Counted from the first letter of the stretch, positions 1 through 6,974 are shown. The stretch: 28,158 nucleotides of DNA from Aerococcus sp. UBA6277 (GCF_002440555.1 NZ_DJUR01000006.1:1-28158); one strand, 5' to 3'. Notes: a model not told the origin generated them from the letters alone. A program made the numbers and translations.

Positions 1-71
1 ACTTGACAGGGGGCAGTTCATAATCGAGACAGCCCTCTTTAATCTGTAAAGTAAGCCAAACCAAACCTTAG

Positions 72-185
72 ATGTTAATCAGCCATGGAAGGGTTGCAAC
101 TGGTACAAAAGTTGAAATAGTGACGATCAATGTAGAAGGAATTAGTGGATTGGCAATGAAATTTCGAAAAATAATGATAAAATGA
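72..185 (+). other. Short reading frame, possible gene remnant
   Basis: A 37-codon frame opens just after a TAG and ends with TGA. Its product includes the stretch GRVATGTKVEIVTINVEGI, which loosely resembles the beta-barrel tail of NfeD-type membrane proteins. No convincing ribosome site precedes the ATG. It could be the 3' remnant of a broken gene or chance; I do not assign a function. The preceding bases 1-70 hold a weak GC hairpin (roughly 8-42) that could be the terminator of a gene lying left of the window. Confidence 0.2.
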
Positions 186-197
186 TTAAAATAAAGC

Positions 198-226
198 TTT
201 ATTATTAGAATTTAATTTGTTATATT
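198..226 (+). promoter_or_regulatory. Promoter of the Leu leader and receptor 1
   Basis: A -10 TATATT at 221-226 (TATTAT at 223-228 is an alternative) lies 17 bases after a weak -35 TTTATT at 198-203. It sits just upstream of the leader ORF at 264. It resembles the better promoter in front of the second leader. Confidence 0.5.
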
Positions 227-263
227 ATAGATAACTCAGAAAAACGAAAAGGAGCGAGGTACC

Positions 264-359
264 ATGACTAAAATGAACACAAAATCATCATCAGTAGCTA
301 TTTGGGCCTCAAACCCGCTTACTATTTCTCACGCATCTTTATTACTTTTATTAGCTTAG
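264..359 (+). CDS. Leucine-rich leader peptide (31 aa), attenuator
   Basis: This small ORF starts with ATG behind an AAAGGAG ribosome site (249-254, nine bases from the start). The 31-residue product carries five consecutive Leu codons (TTA TTA CTT TTA TTA, 339-353), then Ala and TAG. A hairpin starts two bases after the stop and an intrinsic terminator follows at 420-457. A run of one amino acid placed next to a stop and a hairpin is the hallmark of ribosome-mediated attenuation. Here it would sense charged tRNA-Leu and control the downstream branched-chain amino-acid receptor. The peptide itself probably has no other function. The sequence is directly visible; regulation is inferred. The end of the peptide (N-x-L ... 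LLLLLA) parallels the Ile leader at 1912. Confidence 0.82.
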   Translation: MTKMNTKSSSVAIWASNPLTISHASLLLLLA

Positions 360-361
360 TT

Positions 362-394
362 AGGGTTCTACAACATGATGTAGGGTCCTTTTTT
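362..394 (+). terminator. Post-stop hairpin with T-tract (leader 1)
   Basis: An 11-bp stem pairs 362-372 (AGGGTTCTACA) with 379-389 (TGTAGGGTCCT), with three G-U pairs and a six-base loop, followed by a run of T to 394. The 3' strand TGTAGGGTCCT is repeated exactly at 2012-2022 in the second leader. It can act as a terminator or, more likely, as the ribosome-controlled first helix of the attenuator. Confidence 0.65.
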
Positions 395-401
395 CCATGA
401 A

Positions 402-435
402 ATATGGGCCTAGCTAATTAGCCGGTGGCTCGTAT
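402..435 (+). promoter_or_regulatory. Candidate antiterminator helix (leader 1)
   Basis: Bases 402-410 (ATATGGGCC) can pair over nine positions with 427-435 (GGCTCGTAT), including two G-U pairs. The 3' strand overlaps the 5' arm of the terminator at 420-457, so the two helices are mutually exclusive. The same segment 406-410 can also pair with 384-388 in the 3' strand of the first hairpin. This was found by eye, not by folding software. Confidence 0.45.
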
Positions 436-457
436 CTCACGAAGCGCCGGCTTTTTT
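420..457 (+). terminator. Attenuator terminator before receptor 1
   Basis: AGCCGG (420-425) pairs with CCGGCT (447-452), and the stem extends inward with two mismatches to TCGT/ACGA. A run of six T follows. It lies between the leader ORF and the receptor gene. A nine-bp perfect pairing of 409-417 (CCTAGCTAA) with 469-477 (TTAGCTAGG) encloses it and may stabilise an alternative fold. Confidence 0.75.
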
Positions 458-590
458 ATTGGGACCAGTTAGCTAGGAAGAGTGACGAGAATGAAGGGGA
501 ATATTTTGAGTGAAGGGATGCCCTTTTCAAAAAAAGGTAATCGGCATTCATATTAAAAATATAATTAGTAGTGGAGATATAGGAGGATTT

Positions 591-1772
591 ATGATGAATA
601 TTAAAGGGATTAAACGTTTCTCAGTCATGTTGCTGTCAACAATGGTGATTGCGGGTTGTGGGAATTTGACGCAGACTTCTAGTTCGAATTCAAACACGAG
701 TGAGGACACGATTAAAATTGGTGGGAACTTTGAGTTGACGGGTTCTGCTGCTGGTTATGGTAATGATATTAATAACGGGGCGAAGTTAGCAGTTGAAGAA
801 ATCAACGAAGCTGGTGGGATCGACGGCAAGCAAATTGAGTATGTTGAAGCGGATAATAAGTCGGATGCCAATGAATCAGCGTCAGCGGCGGCACGTCTGA
901 TTGATGAAGAGGGCGTATCAGCGATTATTGGACCATCATTAACTGCCAACTTCCAAGCACAAATTAATGCAGCTACACAAGCGCAAGTGCCATTTATTGG
1001 GCCAGCGGTAACAAGTGATGGAGCGACCTTAGATTCAAATGGCGAAGCTTATGAATATGGGTTCTCAGTAGCCTTCCTAAACTCCTTCCAAGGGGGCGCG
1101 ATTGCACGTTTTTCAAATGACCAAGGCTATGAAACGGCAGCGGTGATGCAAGATAACTCTTCAGATTACGGACAAATTCTATCAGACGAATTTACAGGCG
1201 CTTTTGAAGGGGAAGTTGTAGCAACTGAATCTTATGTGTCAGGAGATACAGATTTCTCATCTATCCTGACGAATATTAAATCTAAAAATCCGGATGTCAT
1301 CTTCATTGCCGGTTACTATACTGAAGCGGGAACAATCATCAAACAAGCCCGTGAAATGGGTATTGAAGCAGCAATTGTTGGACCGGATGGTTTGGCCTCA
1401 GAAGAGTTAAGCTCACTTGCGGGTGAAGAAAACATGAATGACATCTATTATGTGTCTCATTTCGCTTCAGATGAAGATGCTTCTCAAGCCTCTCAAGAAT
1501 TCTCAGCAGCCTTTGAAGAAGCTTACGGTAAAGCACCTGATGAGTTTGCAGCCTTAGGTTATGACGCAGTTTACCTATACGCAAATGCGGTAGAAGAAGT
1601 GGGTTCTGAAGATAACCAAGCCATTGCTGAAGCAATCGCGAATACCACTGATTTCCAAGGGGTGACTGGTGCAATCACAATGAAAGAAGACCATACACCA
1701 AATAAAACAGCCTACATTCAAGAGATTCAAAATAATGAAGTGGTTGGATCAACTGCAGTAGCGCCAGAATAG
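591..1772 (+). CDS. Branched-chain amino-acid ABC receptor lipoprotein 1
   Basis: This is a 393-residue extracytoplasmic substrate-binding protein of the LivJ/LivK type (periplasmic-binding fold type I, Leu/Ile/Val-binding family). The signal peptide ends in the lipobox VIAGC, so the mature protein is lipid-anchored outside the membrane. The family core is visible: KIGGNFELTGSAAGYG near the N terminus, a GPSLTANFQAQ loop and DVIFIAGYYTEAG in the second lobe. I chose the start at 591 because AGGAGG at 581-586 precedes it; an upstream GTG at 510 has no ribosome site. It is clearly paralogous to the receptors at 2171 and 3490, with near-identical blocks such as QDNSSDYGQ and ESYVSGDTDF. It lies behind the Leu leader, so leucine is a reasonable guess for its preferred ligand, but the sequence alone does not prove this. 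Confidence 0.92.
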   Translation: MMNIKGIKRFSVMLLSTMVIAGCGNLTQTSSSNSNTSEDTIKIGGNFELTGSAAGYGNDINNGAKLAVEEINEAGGIDGKQIEYVEADNKSDANESASAAARLIDEEGVSAIIGPSLTANFQAQINAATQAQVPFIGPAVTSDGATLDSNGEAYEYGFSVAFLNSFQGGAIARFSNDQGYETAAVMQDNSSDYGQILSDEFTGAFEGEVVATESYVSGDTDFSSILTNIKSKNPDVIFIAGYYTEAGTIIKQAREMGIEAAIVGPDGLASEELSSLAGEENMNDIYYVSHFASDEDASQASQEFSAAFEEAYGKAPDEFAALGYDAVYLYANAVEEVGSEDNQAIAEAIANTTDFQGVTGAITMKEDHTPNKTAYIQEIQNNEVVGSTAVAPE

Positions 1773-1838
1773 TTTTTATTACTTTAAGAATGGGAAAAAA
1801 GAATTTCTGGATTTTCTAGCAAATTTCTCATAAAAGGC

Positions 1839-1867
1839 TTGTAACCATTTCTAAACTTTGCTATATT
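1839..1867 (+). promoter_or_regulatory. Promoter of the Ile leader and receptor 2
   Basis: TTGTAA (1839-1844), a 17-base spacer, then TATATT (1862-1867). It lies between receptor 1 and the second leader ORF, so receptor 2 is transcribed separately. No strong terminator is visible after receptor 1 in 1773-1838. Confidence 0.75.
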
Positions 1868-1911
1868 AATAACAACTCATTAAGAACAAATTAGAAAGGA
1901 AGTGAAACAAG

Positions 1912-1995
1912 ATGAGAACAGCTGTAAAACAATTATACAATGTCAATAATCTTGTTTCGCCAACTTTTGCTAACATCATTATTATTATTAACTAA
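1912..1995 (+). CDS. Isoleucine-rich leader peptide (27 aa), attenuator
   Basis: This small ORF starts with ATG behind AAAGGAAGTG (about 1896-1904). The 27-residue product ends in ANIIIIIN and a stop. The five consecutive Ile codons (ATC ATT ATT ATT ATT) occupy 1975-1989. A hairpin begins two bases after the TAA and an intrinsic terminator follows at 2052-2084. The layout matches the Leu leader at 264: the homopolymer run is one codon from the stop, the hairpin strand is the same, and a terminator follows. It would sense charged tRNA-Ile and control receptor 2. The ORF and helices are seen directly; the regulatory role is inferred from known amino-acid operon attenuators. Confidence 0.83.
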   Translation: MRTAVKQLYNVNNLVSPTFANIIIIIN

Positions 1996-1997
1996 GG

Positions 1998-2021
1998 GGA
2001 TTCTACAAATGTGTAGGGTCC
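1998..2021 (+). promoter_or_regulatory. Post-stop hairpin (leader 2)
   Basis: GGATTCTACA (1998-2007) pairs with TGTAGGGTCC (2012-2021): ten pairs, two of them G-U, with a four-base loop. Its 3' strand can instead form a 12-pair helix, 2015-2026 with 2034-2045 (three G-U). Unlike its counterpart in leader 1, it is not followed by a clean T-run, so a controlling rather than a terminating role is likely. Confidence 0.6.
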
Positions 2022-2036
2022 TATTTCTCGTTCAAG

Positions 2037-2064
2037 TGGGACCTTGGTTAGAACGACGGTCCTG
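2037..2064 (+). promoter_or_regulatory. Candidate antiterminator helix (leader 2)
   Basis: TGGGACC (2037-2043) can pair with GGTCCTG (2058-2064), seven pairs including two G-U. That uses up the 5' arm of the terminator at 2052-2084. The same GGACC can be captured by GGTCC at 2017-2021, giving a three-way switch. Confidence 0.45.
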
Positions 2065-2084
2065 AAGAGGCTGTCGTTTTTTTT
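2052..2084 (+). terminator. Attenuator terminator before receptor 2
   Basis: AACGAC (2052-2057) pairs with GTCGTT (2073-2078). The stem continues inward through GGTC against GGCT-side bases with wobble pairs, and eight T follow (2077-2084). It sits between the Ile leader and receptor 2. Confidence 0.78.
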
Positions 2085-2170
2085 ATGGTAAATAACAAAT
2101 AGTGGTGTGGCGTTAGTGTTTAAATATGAGACAAAAATAAAGTCAATTACGTTCTGGGGAGGACATATAG

Positions 2171-3358
2171 ATGAAATTTAAAAAATTAGCTTTAACTTTA
2201 CTATCTACCGTCACTTTGGCTGCTTGTGGCGCTGCCACTTCTACTAGCAATTCAGGCGGTTCAAACACTGCAGACAACGAAACTTTTAACGTTGGTGGTA
2301 ACTTTGGTTTATCAGGTGCCTTTTCAGCTTACGGTACTGCGATTAATGATGGTGCAGCCTTAGCTTTCAAAGAAATTAATGAAGACGGTGGTGTCTTAGG
2401 TAAAGAAGTGAACTACATTTCTGTAGACAACAAGTCAGATGCGACTGAATCAACTACGCAAACTGCGCGTTTAATTGATGAAGAAAACATCTCAGTTTTA
2501 GTTGGTTCTGATACAACAGGTTCAACTGAAGCGCAAATCCAAACAGCAACTGATGCAAGTGTGCCAATCGTTGCACCAGCAGCGACAGGTGACTCTTTAA
2601 CATTAGATAGCTCTGGCAATGTTTTAGAATACGTATACCGTGTCCCGTTCCAAGATGCTTTCCAAGGTTCTGTATTAGCGGAATTTGCTAATCAAGAAGG
2701 TTATGAAACTGCGGCGATCATCCAAGATAACTCTTCTGACTATGGTCAAAACTTAGCAGCTGAATTCGATGACATCTTTGAAGGTGAAGTAGTTGGAACT
2801 GAATCTTATGTTTCAGGTGATACTGACTTCAACTCAATCTTAAACAACATCGCTTCTAAGGACCCAGATGTCATCTTTATCGCTGGTTACTATACTGAAG
2901 GTGGTTCAATTGTGAAACAAGCTCGTGAAATGGGTATTGAATCTGCAATCTTAGCACCAGATGGTTTTGGGGCAGAAGAATTCGTTGAATTAGCAGGTGC
3001 TGAAAACGTGAATAACTTTTACTACACAGCTCACTACACAACTGGTGAAGGTGCCACAGATAAAACAACTGAATTCGTAGAAGCGTTCGAAGCAGAATAT
3101 GGTTCAACACCAAACATGTTTGATGCATTAGGCTATGACGCAGCTTACTTAGTAGCAGATGCAGCTGAACGTGCTGGCGAGGATGACCGTCAAGCGATCA
3201 CAGATGCCTTAGCTGAAACAACTGACTTTGAAGGGGTAACTGGTACATTCTCGATTGACGAAAACCACAACCCAGTGAAAACTGCATACATCATCGAAAT
3301 GGAAAATGGTGAAGAAGTAAGTTCTTCAGCGGTAAGTCCAGAAGATGTTGCTAACTAA
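2171..3358 (+). CDS. Branched-chain amino-acid ABC receptor lipoprotein 2
   Basis: This is a 395-residue LivJ-family receptor, paralogous to the proteins on either side. Lipobox TLAAC ends the signal peptide; a Ser/Thr/Asn-rich linker follows, then the two-lobed ligand-binding region (NVGGNFGLSGAFSAYG, APAATGDSLTLDSSG, DVIFIAGYYTEGG). GGGGAGGA just upstream of the ATG fixes the start. The gene is behind the Ile-codon leader, so isoleucine-responsive expression is predicted. Compared with receptor 1 it uses more TTA, GGT and AAC codons typical of highly expressed genes here. No clear terminator follows, and the next gene has its own promoter. Ligand choice cannot be read from the sequence with confidence. 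Confidence 0.92.
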   Translation: MKFKKLALTLLSTVTLAACGAATSTSNSGGSNTADNETFNVGGNFGLSGAFSAYGTAINDGAALAFKEINEDGGVLGKEVNYISVDNKSDATESTTQTARLIDEENISVLVGSDTTGSTEAQIQTATDASVPIVAPAATGDSLTLDSSGNVLEYVYRVPFQDAFQGSVLAEFANQEGYETAAIIQDNSSDYGQNLAAEFDDIFEGEVVGTESYVSGDTDFNSILNNIASKDPDVIFIAGYYTEGGSIVKQAREMGIESAILAPDGFGAEEFVELAGAENVNNFYYTAHYTTGEGATDKTTEFVEAFEAEYGSTPNMFDALGYDAAYLVADAAERAGEDDRQAITDALAETTDFEGVTGTFSIDENHNPVKTAYIIEMENGEEVSSSAVSPEDVAN

Positions 3359-3410
3359 ATTTAATTTATAAATAAAATCTTAGAAACATTAAAATAAAAT
3401 TAAAAATAAA

Positions 3411-3439
3411 TTGCTTTTTAGAAAGAACCGACTTATACT
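3411..3439 (+). promoter_or_regulatory. Promoter of receptor 3
   Basis: TTGCTT (3411-3416), 17 bases, TATACT (3434-3439). The predicted transcript start is only about 45 bases from the receptor 3 start, leaving no room for a leader and terminator like those before receptors 1 and 2. Confidence 0.7.
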
Positions 3440-3489
3440 AATGTTAGTCTTATCTTTATTGTTCCAAATATAAAATTTTGGAGGGATTT

Positions 3490-4686
3490 ATGATGAAAAT
3501 GAAAAAAATGCTTTTAGCACTGGGTTCTTTAATGATGTTGGCGGCCTGTGGTTCAGTGACGCAAACATCCAACAACGCAAGTTCAACTAGCGAGAGTAGT
3601 GGAGATACTATCAAGATTGGTGGTAACTGGGACTTATCTGGTGCTGGTGCAGCCTATGGTGGCCCGGCAAATGAAGGGGTTAAATTAGCTTTTAAACTGG
3701 CGAATGACGCCGGTGGCATTAACGGTCAAACGATCGAATATGTTGAAGCTGACAACCGTACTGATCCCAATGAGTCTGCCAATACAGCAACACGCTTGAT
3801 TGATGAAGAGAATGTACAGATGATTATCGGGCCAGCAACAACCGGTGCATTTGAAGCACAAATTCCAACTGGAACAAATGCTGAAATCCCAATGATTGCC
3901 CCAGCTGCGACAGGTGATACCTTGACAGTTGATAGTTCTGGTAATACATTAGAGTACGTTTTCCGCGTAGCATTCCAAGATGCTTTCCAGGGTTCGGCAC
4001 TTGCAAGTTTTGCTAATGGTGAAGGTTATGAAACTGCCGCAATTATTCAAGACAATTCAACTGATTACGGACAGAACTTATCTGCTACGTTTGAAGAAGA
4101 GTTCCAGGGAAACATTGTTGCAAATGAGTCATACATTGCAGGTGATTCTGATTTCAATTCAATCCTAAATAACATTGCTTCTGACGATCCGGATGTAATC
4201 TTTATAGCTGGTTACTATTCAGAGGGTGGTCCAATCGTTAAACAAGCACGTGAAAAGGGAATTGACGCAGTTATTCTGGCGCCAGATGGTTTTGGTAGCC
4301 AAGAGTTTATTGATTTAGCGGGTGCGGAAAATGTTACCGACTTCTACTACACTTCTCACTATACAACTGGTGAAGGGTCAACAGAAGCTACGGCAGAATT
4401 TATTGAAGCATATGAAGCTGAATACGGTAAAACACCAGACATGTTTGCTGCTTTAGGTTACGATGCTGCCAACTTAGCAATTGACGCTATTGAACGTGCA
4501 GGGTCAAGTGATCCAGCTGCAGTAACAGCTGCAATTGCAGAAACAGAAGAGTTTGCAGGTGCTACCGGTACATTCTCTTTTGATGACCAACATAATCCAA
4601 TCAAGACAGCTTACATTCTAGAAATGCAAGAAGGTGAAGTTGTAGGTTCTACTACAATCTCGCCAGACGACATCGTGAGTGAATAG
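3490..4686 (+). CDS. Branched-chain amino-acid ABC receptor lipoprotein 3
   Basis: This is the third LivJ-type receptor in tandem, 398 residues from the ATG at 3490 (an adjacent ATG at 3493 is equally possible); TTTTGGAGGG is the ribosome site. Lipobox MLAAC, then a Ser/Asn linker, then KIGGNWDLSGAGAAYG and the conserved second-lobe motif DVIFIAGYYSEGG. It is closest to receptor 2 in the APAATGDTLTVDSSG and TSHYTTGEGS blocks. Unlike receptors 1 and 2 it has a short untranslated leader and no homopolymer-codon ORF, so it may be the constitutive or differently regulated member, or take another ligand such as valine. It is followed by a terminator at 4717-4788 and then by the permease operon. 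Confidence 0.92.
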   Translation: MMKMKKMLLALGSLMMLAACGSVTQTSNNASSTSESSGDTIKIGGNWDLSGAGAAYGGPANEGVKLAFKLANDAGGINGQTIEYVEADNRTDPNESANTATRLIDEENVQMIIGPATTGAFEAQIPTGTNAEIPMIAPAATGDTLTVDSSGNTLEYVFRVAFQDAFQGSALASFANGEGYETAAIIQDNSTDYGQNLSATFEEEFQGNIVANESYIAGDSDFNSILNNIASDDPDVIFIAGYYSEGGPIVKQAREKGIDAVILAPDGFGSQEFIDLAGAENVTDFYYTSHYTTGEGSTEATAEFIEAYEAEYGKTPDMFAALGYDAANLAIDAIERAGSSDPAAVTAAIAETEEFAGATGTFSFDDQHNPIKTAYILEMQEGEVVGSTTISPDDIVSE

Positions 4687-4716
4687 TAGTCTGACCATTT
4701 AATAAAAAACAAATTT

Positions 4717-4788
4717 GGGAAGTTCTAGATGAAATGCAAACTTTGTACATGTTTGTCTTTTAGATACTAGGACTTCCCTTATTTTATG
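4717..4788 (+). terminator. Terminator after receptor 3
   Basis: A 12-pair stem joins GGGAAGTTCTAG (4717-4728) with CTAGGACTTCCC (4767-4778), with one G-U pair, followed by TTATTTTAT. The 38-base loop holds an inner GCAAAC/GTTTGT helix. The rest of 4789-5098 carries the permease promoter and an AT-rich palindrome. Confidence 0.7.
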
Positions 4789-4869
4789 TTGAAAAATGAA
4801 GGAATAAAGCGTTAACATTGTCAAAAATATTACGGATTTAAAACAAAATTAGAAAATTATTAAAAAAGA

Positions 4870-4898
4870 TTGCATAAGAATTGGCATATTCTTATAAT
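4870..4898 (+). promoter_or_regulatory. Promoter of the livHMGF operon
   Basis: TTGCAT (4870-4875), exactly 17 bases, then consensus TATAAT (4893-4898). The predicted untranslated leader is about 195 bases. A second TATAAT at 5028-5033 with CTTTAT at 5005-5010 could be an additional, weaker promoter. The half-site AGAAAATT at 4852-4859 lies just upstream; it vaguely recalls half of a CodY box but has too many mismatches to call. Confidence 0.75.
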
Positions 4899-5023
4899 AA
4901 AACCAGTCTTATTCTTATAGTATTTGCGGTAACGAGGTCAACTTCTGCTATGGCGGGTACGACCAAAATTTGAAAAGATTAAATGTTACATGAGTAAATA
5001 CATACTTTATTAATAATGATCAA

Positions 5024-5048
5024 CAAATATAATGTTTGATTATATTTG
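5024..5048 (+). repeat. AT-rich inverted repeat upstream of livH
   Basis: CAAATATAAT (5024-5033) and ATTATATTTG (5039-5048) form a perfect ten-base inverted repeat with a five-base spacer, 50 bases before livH and overlapping a TATAAT. It could be a protein operator or an RNA hairpin in the leader of the permease mRNA. Confidence 0.5.
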
Positions 5049-5098
5049 CTGTGGGGCAACTCACAAGTATTCAAAAAAAAGAAAAGGAAGTGAAATAA

Positions 5099-5977
5099 AT
5101 GGAGATGTTTTTGCAACAGCTTGTAAACGGACTCTCTTTGGGTAGTATTTATGCCCTTATGGCATTAGGTTATACAATGGTATATGGGATTATCGGCTTG
5201 ATTAACTTCGCGCACGGTGATGTCTATATGGTTGGGGCGTTTTTTGGTTTCTGGTTGATTACAGGATTAGGGTTGAATATCGTTCCTGCACTTATTTTAA
5301 CAATGATTTTTACAGCTATTTTAGGGGTAATTATTGAACGGGTGGCCTACAAACCATTACGTAAATCAACCCGTATAGCGGCCTTAATTACGGCAATCGG
5401 GGTTTCTTACCTATTACAAAACTTCATGATTTATTATGTAGGACCAGAAGTACGTGCTTTCCCTACATCATTACCAAACTTATCACTGGATTTTGGTTTA
5501 TTTACGATCTCAACACAACAAGTAGTGATCTTCATTGTAACGATTATCTTGATGATTGCCTTACAATACACTGTTCGTCAAACGAAAATGGGACAAGGGA
5601 TGCGAGCAGTATCTGTAGATGCCGATGCAGCGCGTTTAATGGGTATCTCTGTAGATAGCATTATTTCCTTTACCTTCGCTATTGGTTCTGCCTTAGCTGG
5701 TGCTGGTGGGGTCTTGGTAGGTATCTACTATAACTCTATTTCACCAACAATGGGGTTAACTCCTGGTATTAAAGCCTTCGTAGCAGCTGTTTTAGGTGGT
5801 ATCGGATCAATTCCTGGTGCCATGTTAGGTGGGGTTTTAATCGGTGTGGTTGAATCAATGGTATCTATGATTGGTTTATCTACTTGGCGTGACGCTGCCG
5901 TTTACTTCATTTTGATTATTATTTTAGTCTTCAAACCTAGCGGATTGTTAGGTAAAGGCACACAAGAGAAAGTATAG
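5099..5977 (+). CDS. livH: Branched-chain amino-acid ABC permease LivH
   Basis: This 292-residue membrane protein is one half of the translocation channel of the branched-chain amino-acid importer. It opens with the family-typical LVNGLSLGSIYALMALGYTMVYGIIGLINFAHG, seen here as the overlapping pieces QQLVNGLSLGSIYALMALGY and GLINFAHGDVYMVG. It has about eight hydrophobic spans and ends with VFKPSGLLG, the shared LivH/LivM C-terminal motif. The cytoplasmic coupling loop lies around MRAVSVDADAARLMGI. AAAAGGAAGTG supplies the ribosome site. livM starts eight bases after its stop, so these genes are co-transcribed. It must work with LivM, LivG, LivF and one of the three receptors upstream. Confidence 0.95.
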   Translation: MEMFLQQLVNGLSLGSIYALMALGYTMVYGIIGLINFAHGDVYMVGAFFGFWLITGLGLNIVPALILTMIFTAILGVIIERVAYKPLRKSTRIAALITAIGVSYLLQNFMIYYVGPEVRAFPTSLPNLSLDFGLFTISTQQVVIFIVTIILMIALQYTVRQTKMGQGMRAVSVDADAARLMGISVDSIISFTFAIGSALAGAGGVLVGIYYNSISPTMGLTPGIKAFVAAVLGGIGSIPGAMLGGVLIGVVESMVSMIGLSTWRDAAVYFILIIILVFKPSGLLGKGTQEKV

Positions 5978-5985
5978 GAGGGTGT

Positions 5986-6972
5986 ATGATGAAAAAAGAA
6001 TCATGGGCAAAAAACTTCTTTACTAAATCAACAATTACTTGGATTTGTGTGATTTTGGGACTTTTCTTCTTAATCATGGCAGCCTATTTAATGGGATTAG
6101 TAACGTCGTTCTATCAAAATATTATGGTGACAATTGGGATTAATATGATCCTAGCTGTTGGTTTGAACTTAGTAGTAGGCTATGCTGGACAATTCTCGCT
6201 TGGTCACGCTGGATTTATGGCCATTGGTGCCTATGTTGGTGCCATCCTTTCAACGCAAATTCCAGGACCAGTGGGTTTCTATGCTGGTATGGCCGCTGGG
6301 GCTGTTTTAGCAGCTATCGTTGCTTTAATCGTAGGGGTTCCTACCTTACGTTTGAAAGGTGACTACTTAGCGATTGCAACTTTAGGGGCTTCTGAAATTA
6401 TCCGTATCATCATCCAAAACTTGGAAATCACTAACGGTGCCGCTGGTATTTCAGGTATTCCAATGAACGTAACGTGGATTACTTTATTTATCTTCATCGT
6501 TTTAACAACATTATTCGTTGTAAACTACATCCACTCTAGTCCAGGACGTGCGACTATTGCCGTTCGGGAAAATGAAATCGCTGCTGAATCGGTTGGAGTT
6601 AAAACAACTAAGTATAAAATCATCGCCTTTGTAATCGGTGCTGTAACTGCTTCAATCGCAGGTACTTTATACGCAGGTTACTTCTCAGTAATCAACCCAT
6701 CACAATTCACTTTCCAGCGTTCAATCGACGTGTTAATCATCGTTGTATTCGGTGGTATCGGATCAGTAACAGGTTCATTCGTTGCAGCCATCGCTTTAGG
6801 TCTACTAAACTCAGTTTTAGCGCCTTTAGGTCAATTACGTATGGTTGTATACGGTATCGCAATCATCGCCATCATGGTATTCAAGCCGTCTGGTTTAATG
6901 GGTGATTACGAATTACAATTCACTAAATTATTCAACCGCAAGAAAAAAGATTCTGATAAAGAGGAGGCGTAA
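5986..6972 (+). CDS. livM: Branched-chain amino-acid ABC permease LivM
   Basis: This is the second channel subunit, 328 residues, pairing with LivH. Family motifs are visible: NMILAVGLNLVVGYAGQFSLGHAGF, read here as NLVVGYAGQFSLGHAGFMAI, then VPTLRLKGDYLAIATLGASE, the coupling loop AVRENEIAAESVGV, and the end IMVFKPSGLMG. Multiple hydrophobic spans fit an integral membrane protein. The tail is short and charged (FNRKKKDSDKEEA). GGAGGGTGT gives the start; a second ATG follows directly. The gap to livG is two bases, so translation is probably coupled. Confidence 0.95.
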   Translation: MMKKESWAKNFFTKSTITWICVILGLFFLIMAAYLMGLVTSFYQNIMVTIGINMILAVGLNLVVGYAGQFSLGHAGFMAIGAYVGAILSTQIPGPVGFYAGMAAGAVLAAIVALIVGVPTLRLKGDYLAIATLGASEIIRIIIQNLEITNGAAGISGIPMNVTWITLFIFIVLTTLFVVNYIHSSPGRATIAVRENEIAAESVGVKTTKYKIIAFVIGAVTASIAGTLYAGYFSVINPSQFTFQRSIDVLIIVVFGGIGSVTGSFVAAIALGLLNSVLAPLGQLRMVVYGIAIIAIMVFKPSGLMGDYELQFTKLFNRKKKDSDKEEA

Positions 6973-6974
6973 CC

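Noticed and set aside
3440..3475. Tiny Leu-containing frame (MLVLSLLFQI) upstream of receptor 3, considered as a third leader peptide.
   Set aside because: Its ATG is at the predicted transcription start, it has no ribosome site, no homopolymer run, and no hairpin or terminator follows.
4729..4764. Cys-containing mini-frame (MKCKLCTCLSF) in the loop of the receptor 3 terminator.
   Set aside because: It lies inside a strong terminator stem-loop with only a weak GGGAAG upstream; chance is the simplest explanation.
4845..4860. Possible CodY box near the permease promoter.
   Set aside because: Only the right half matches the AATTTTCWGAAAATT consensus; there are about five mismatches in total.
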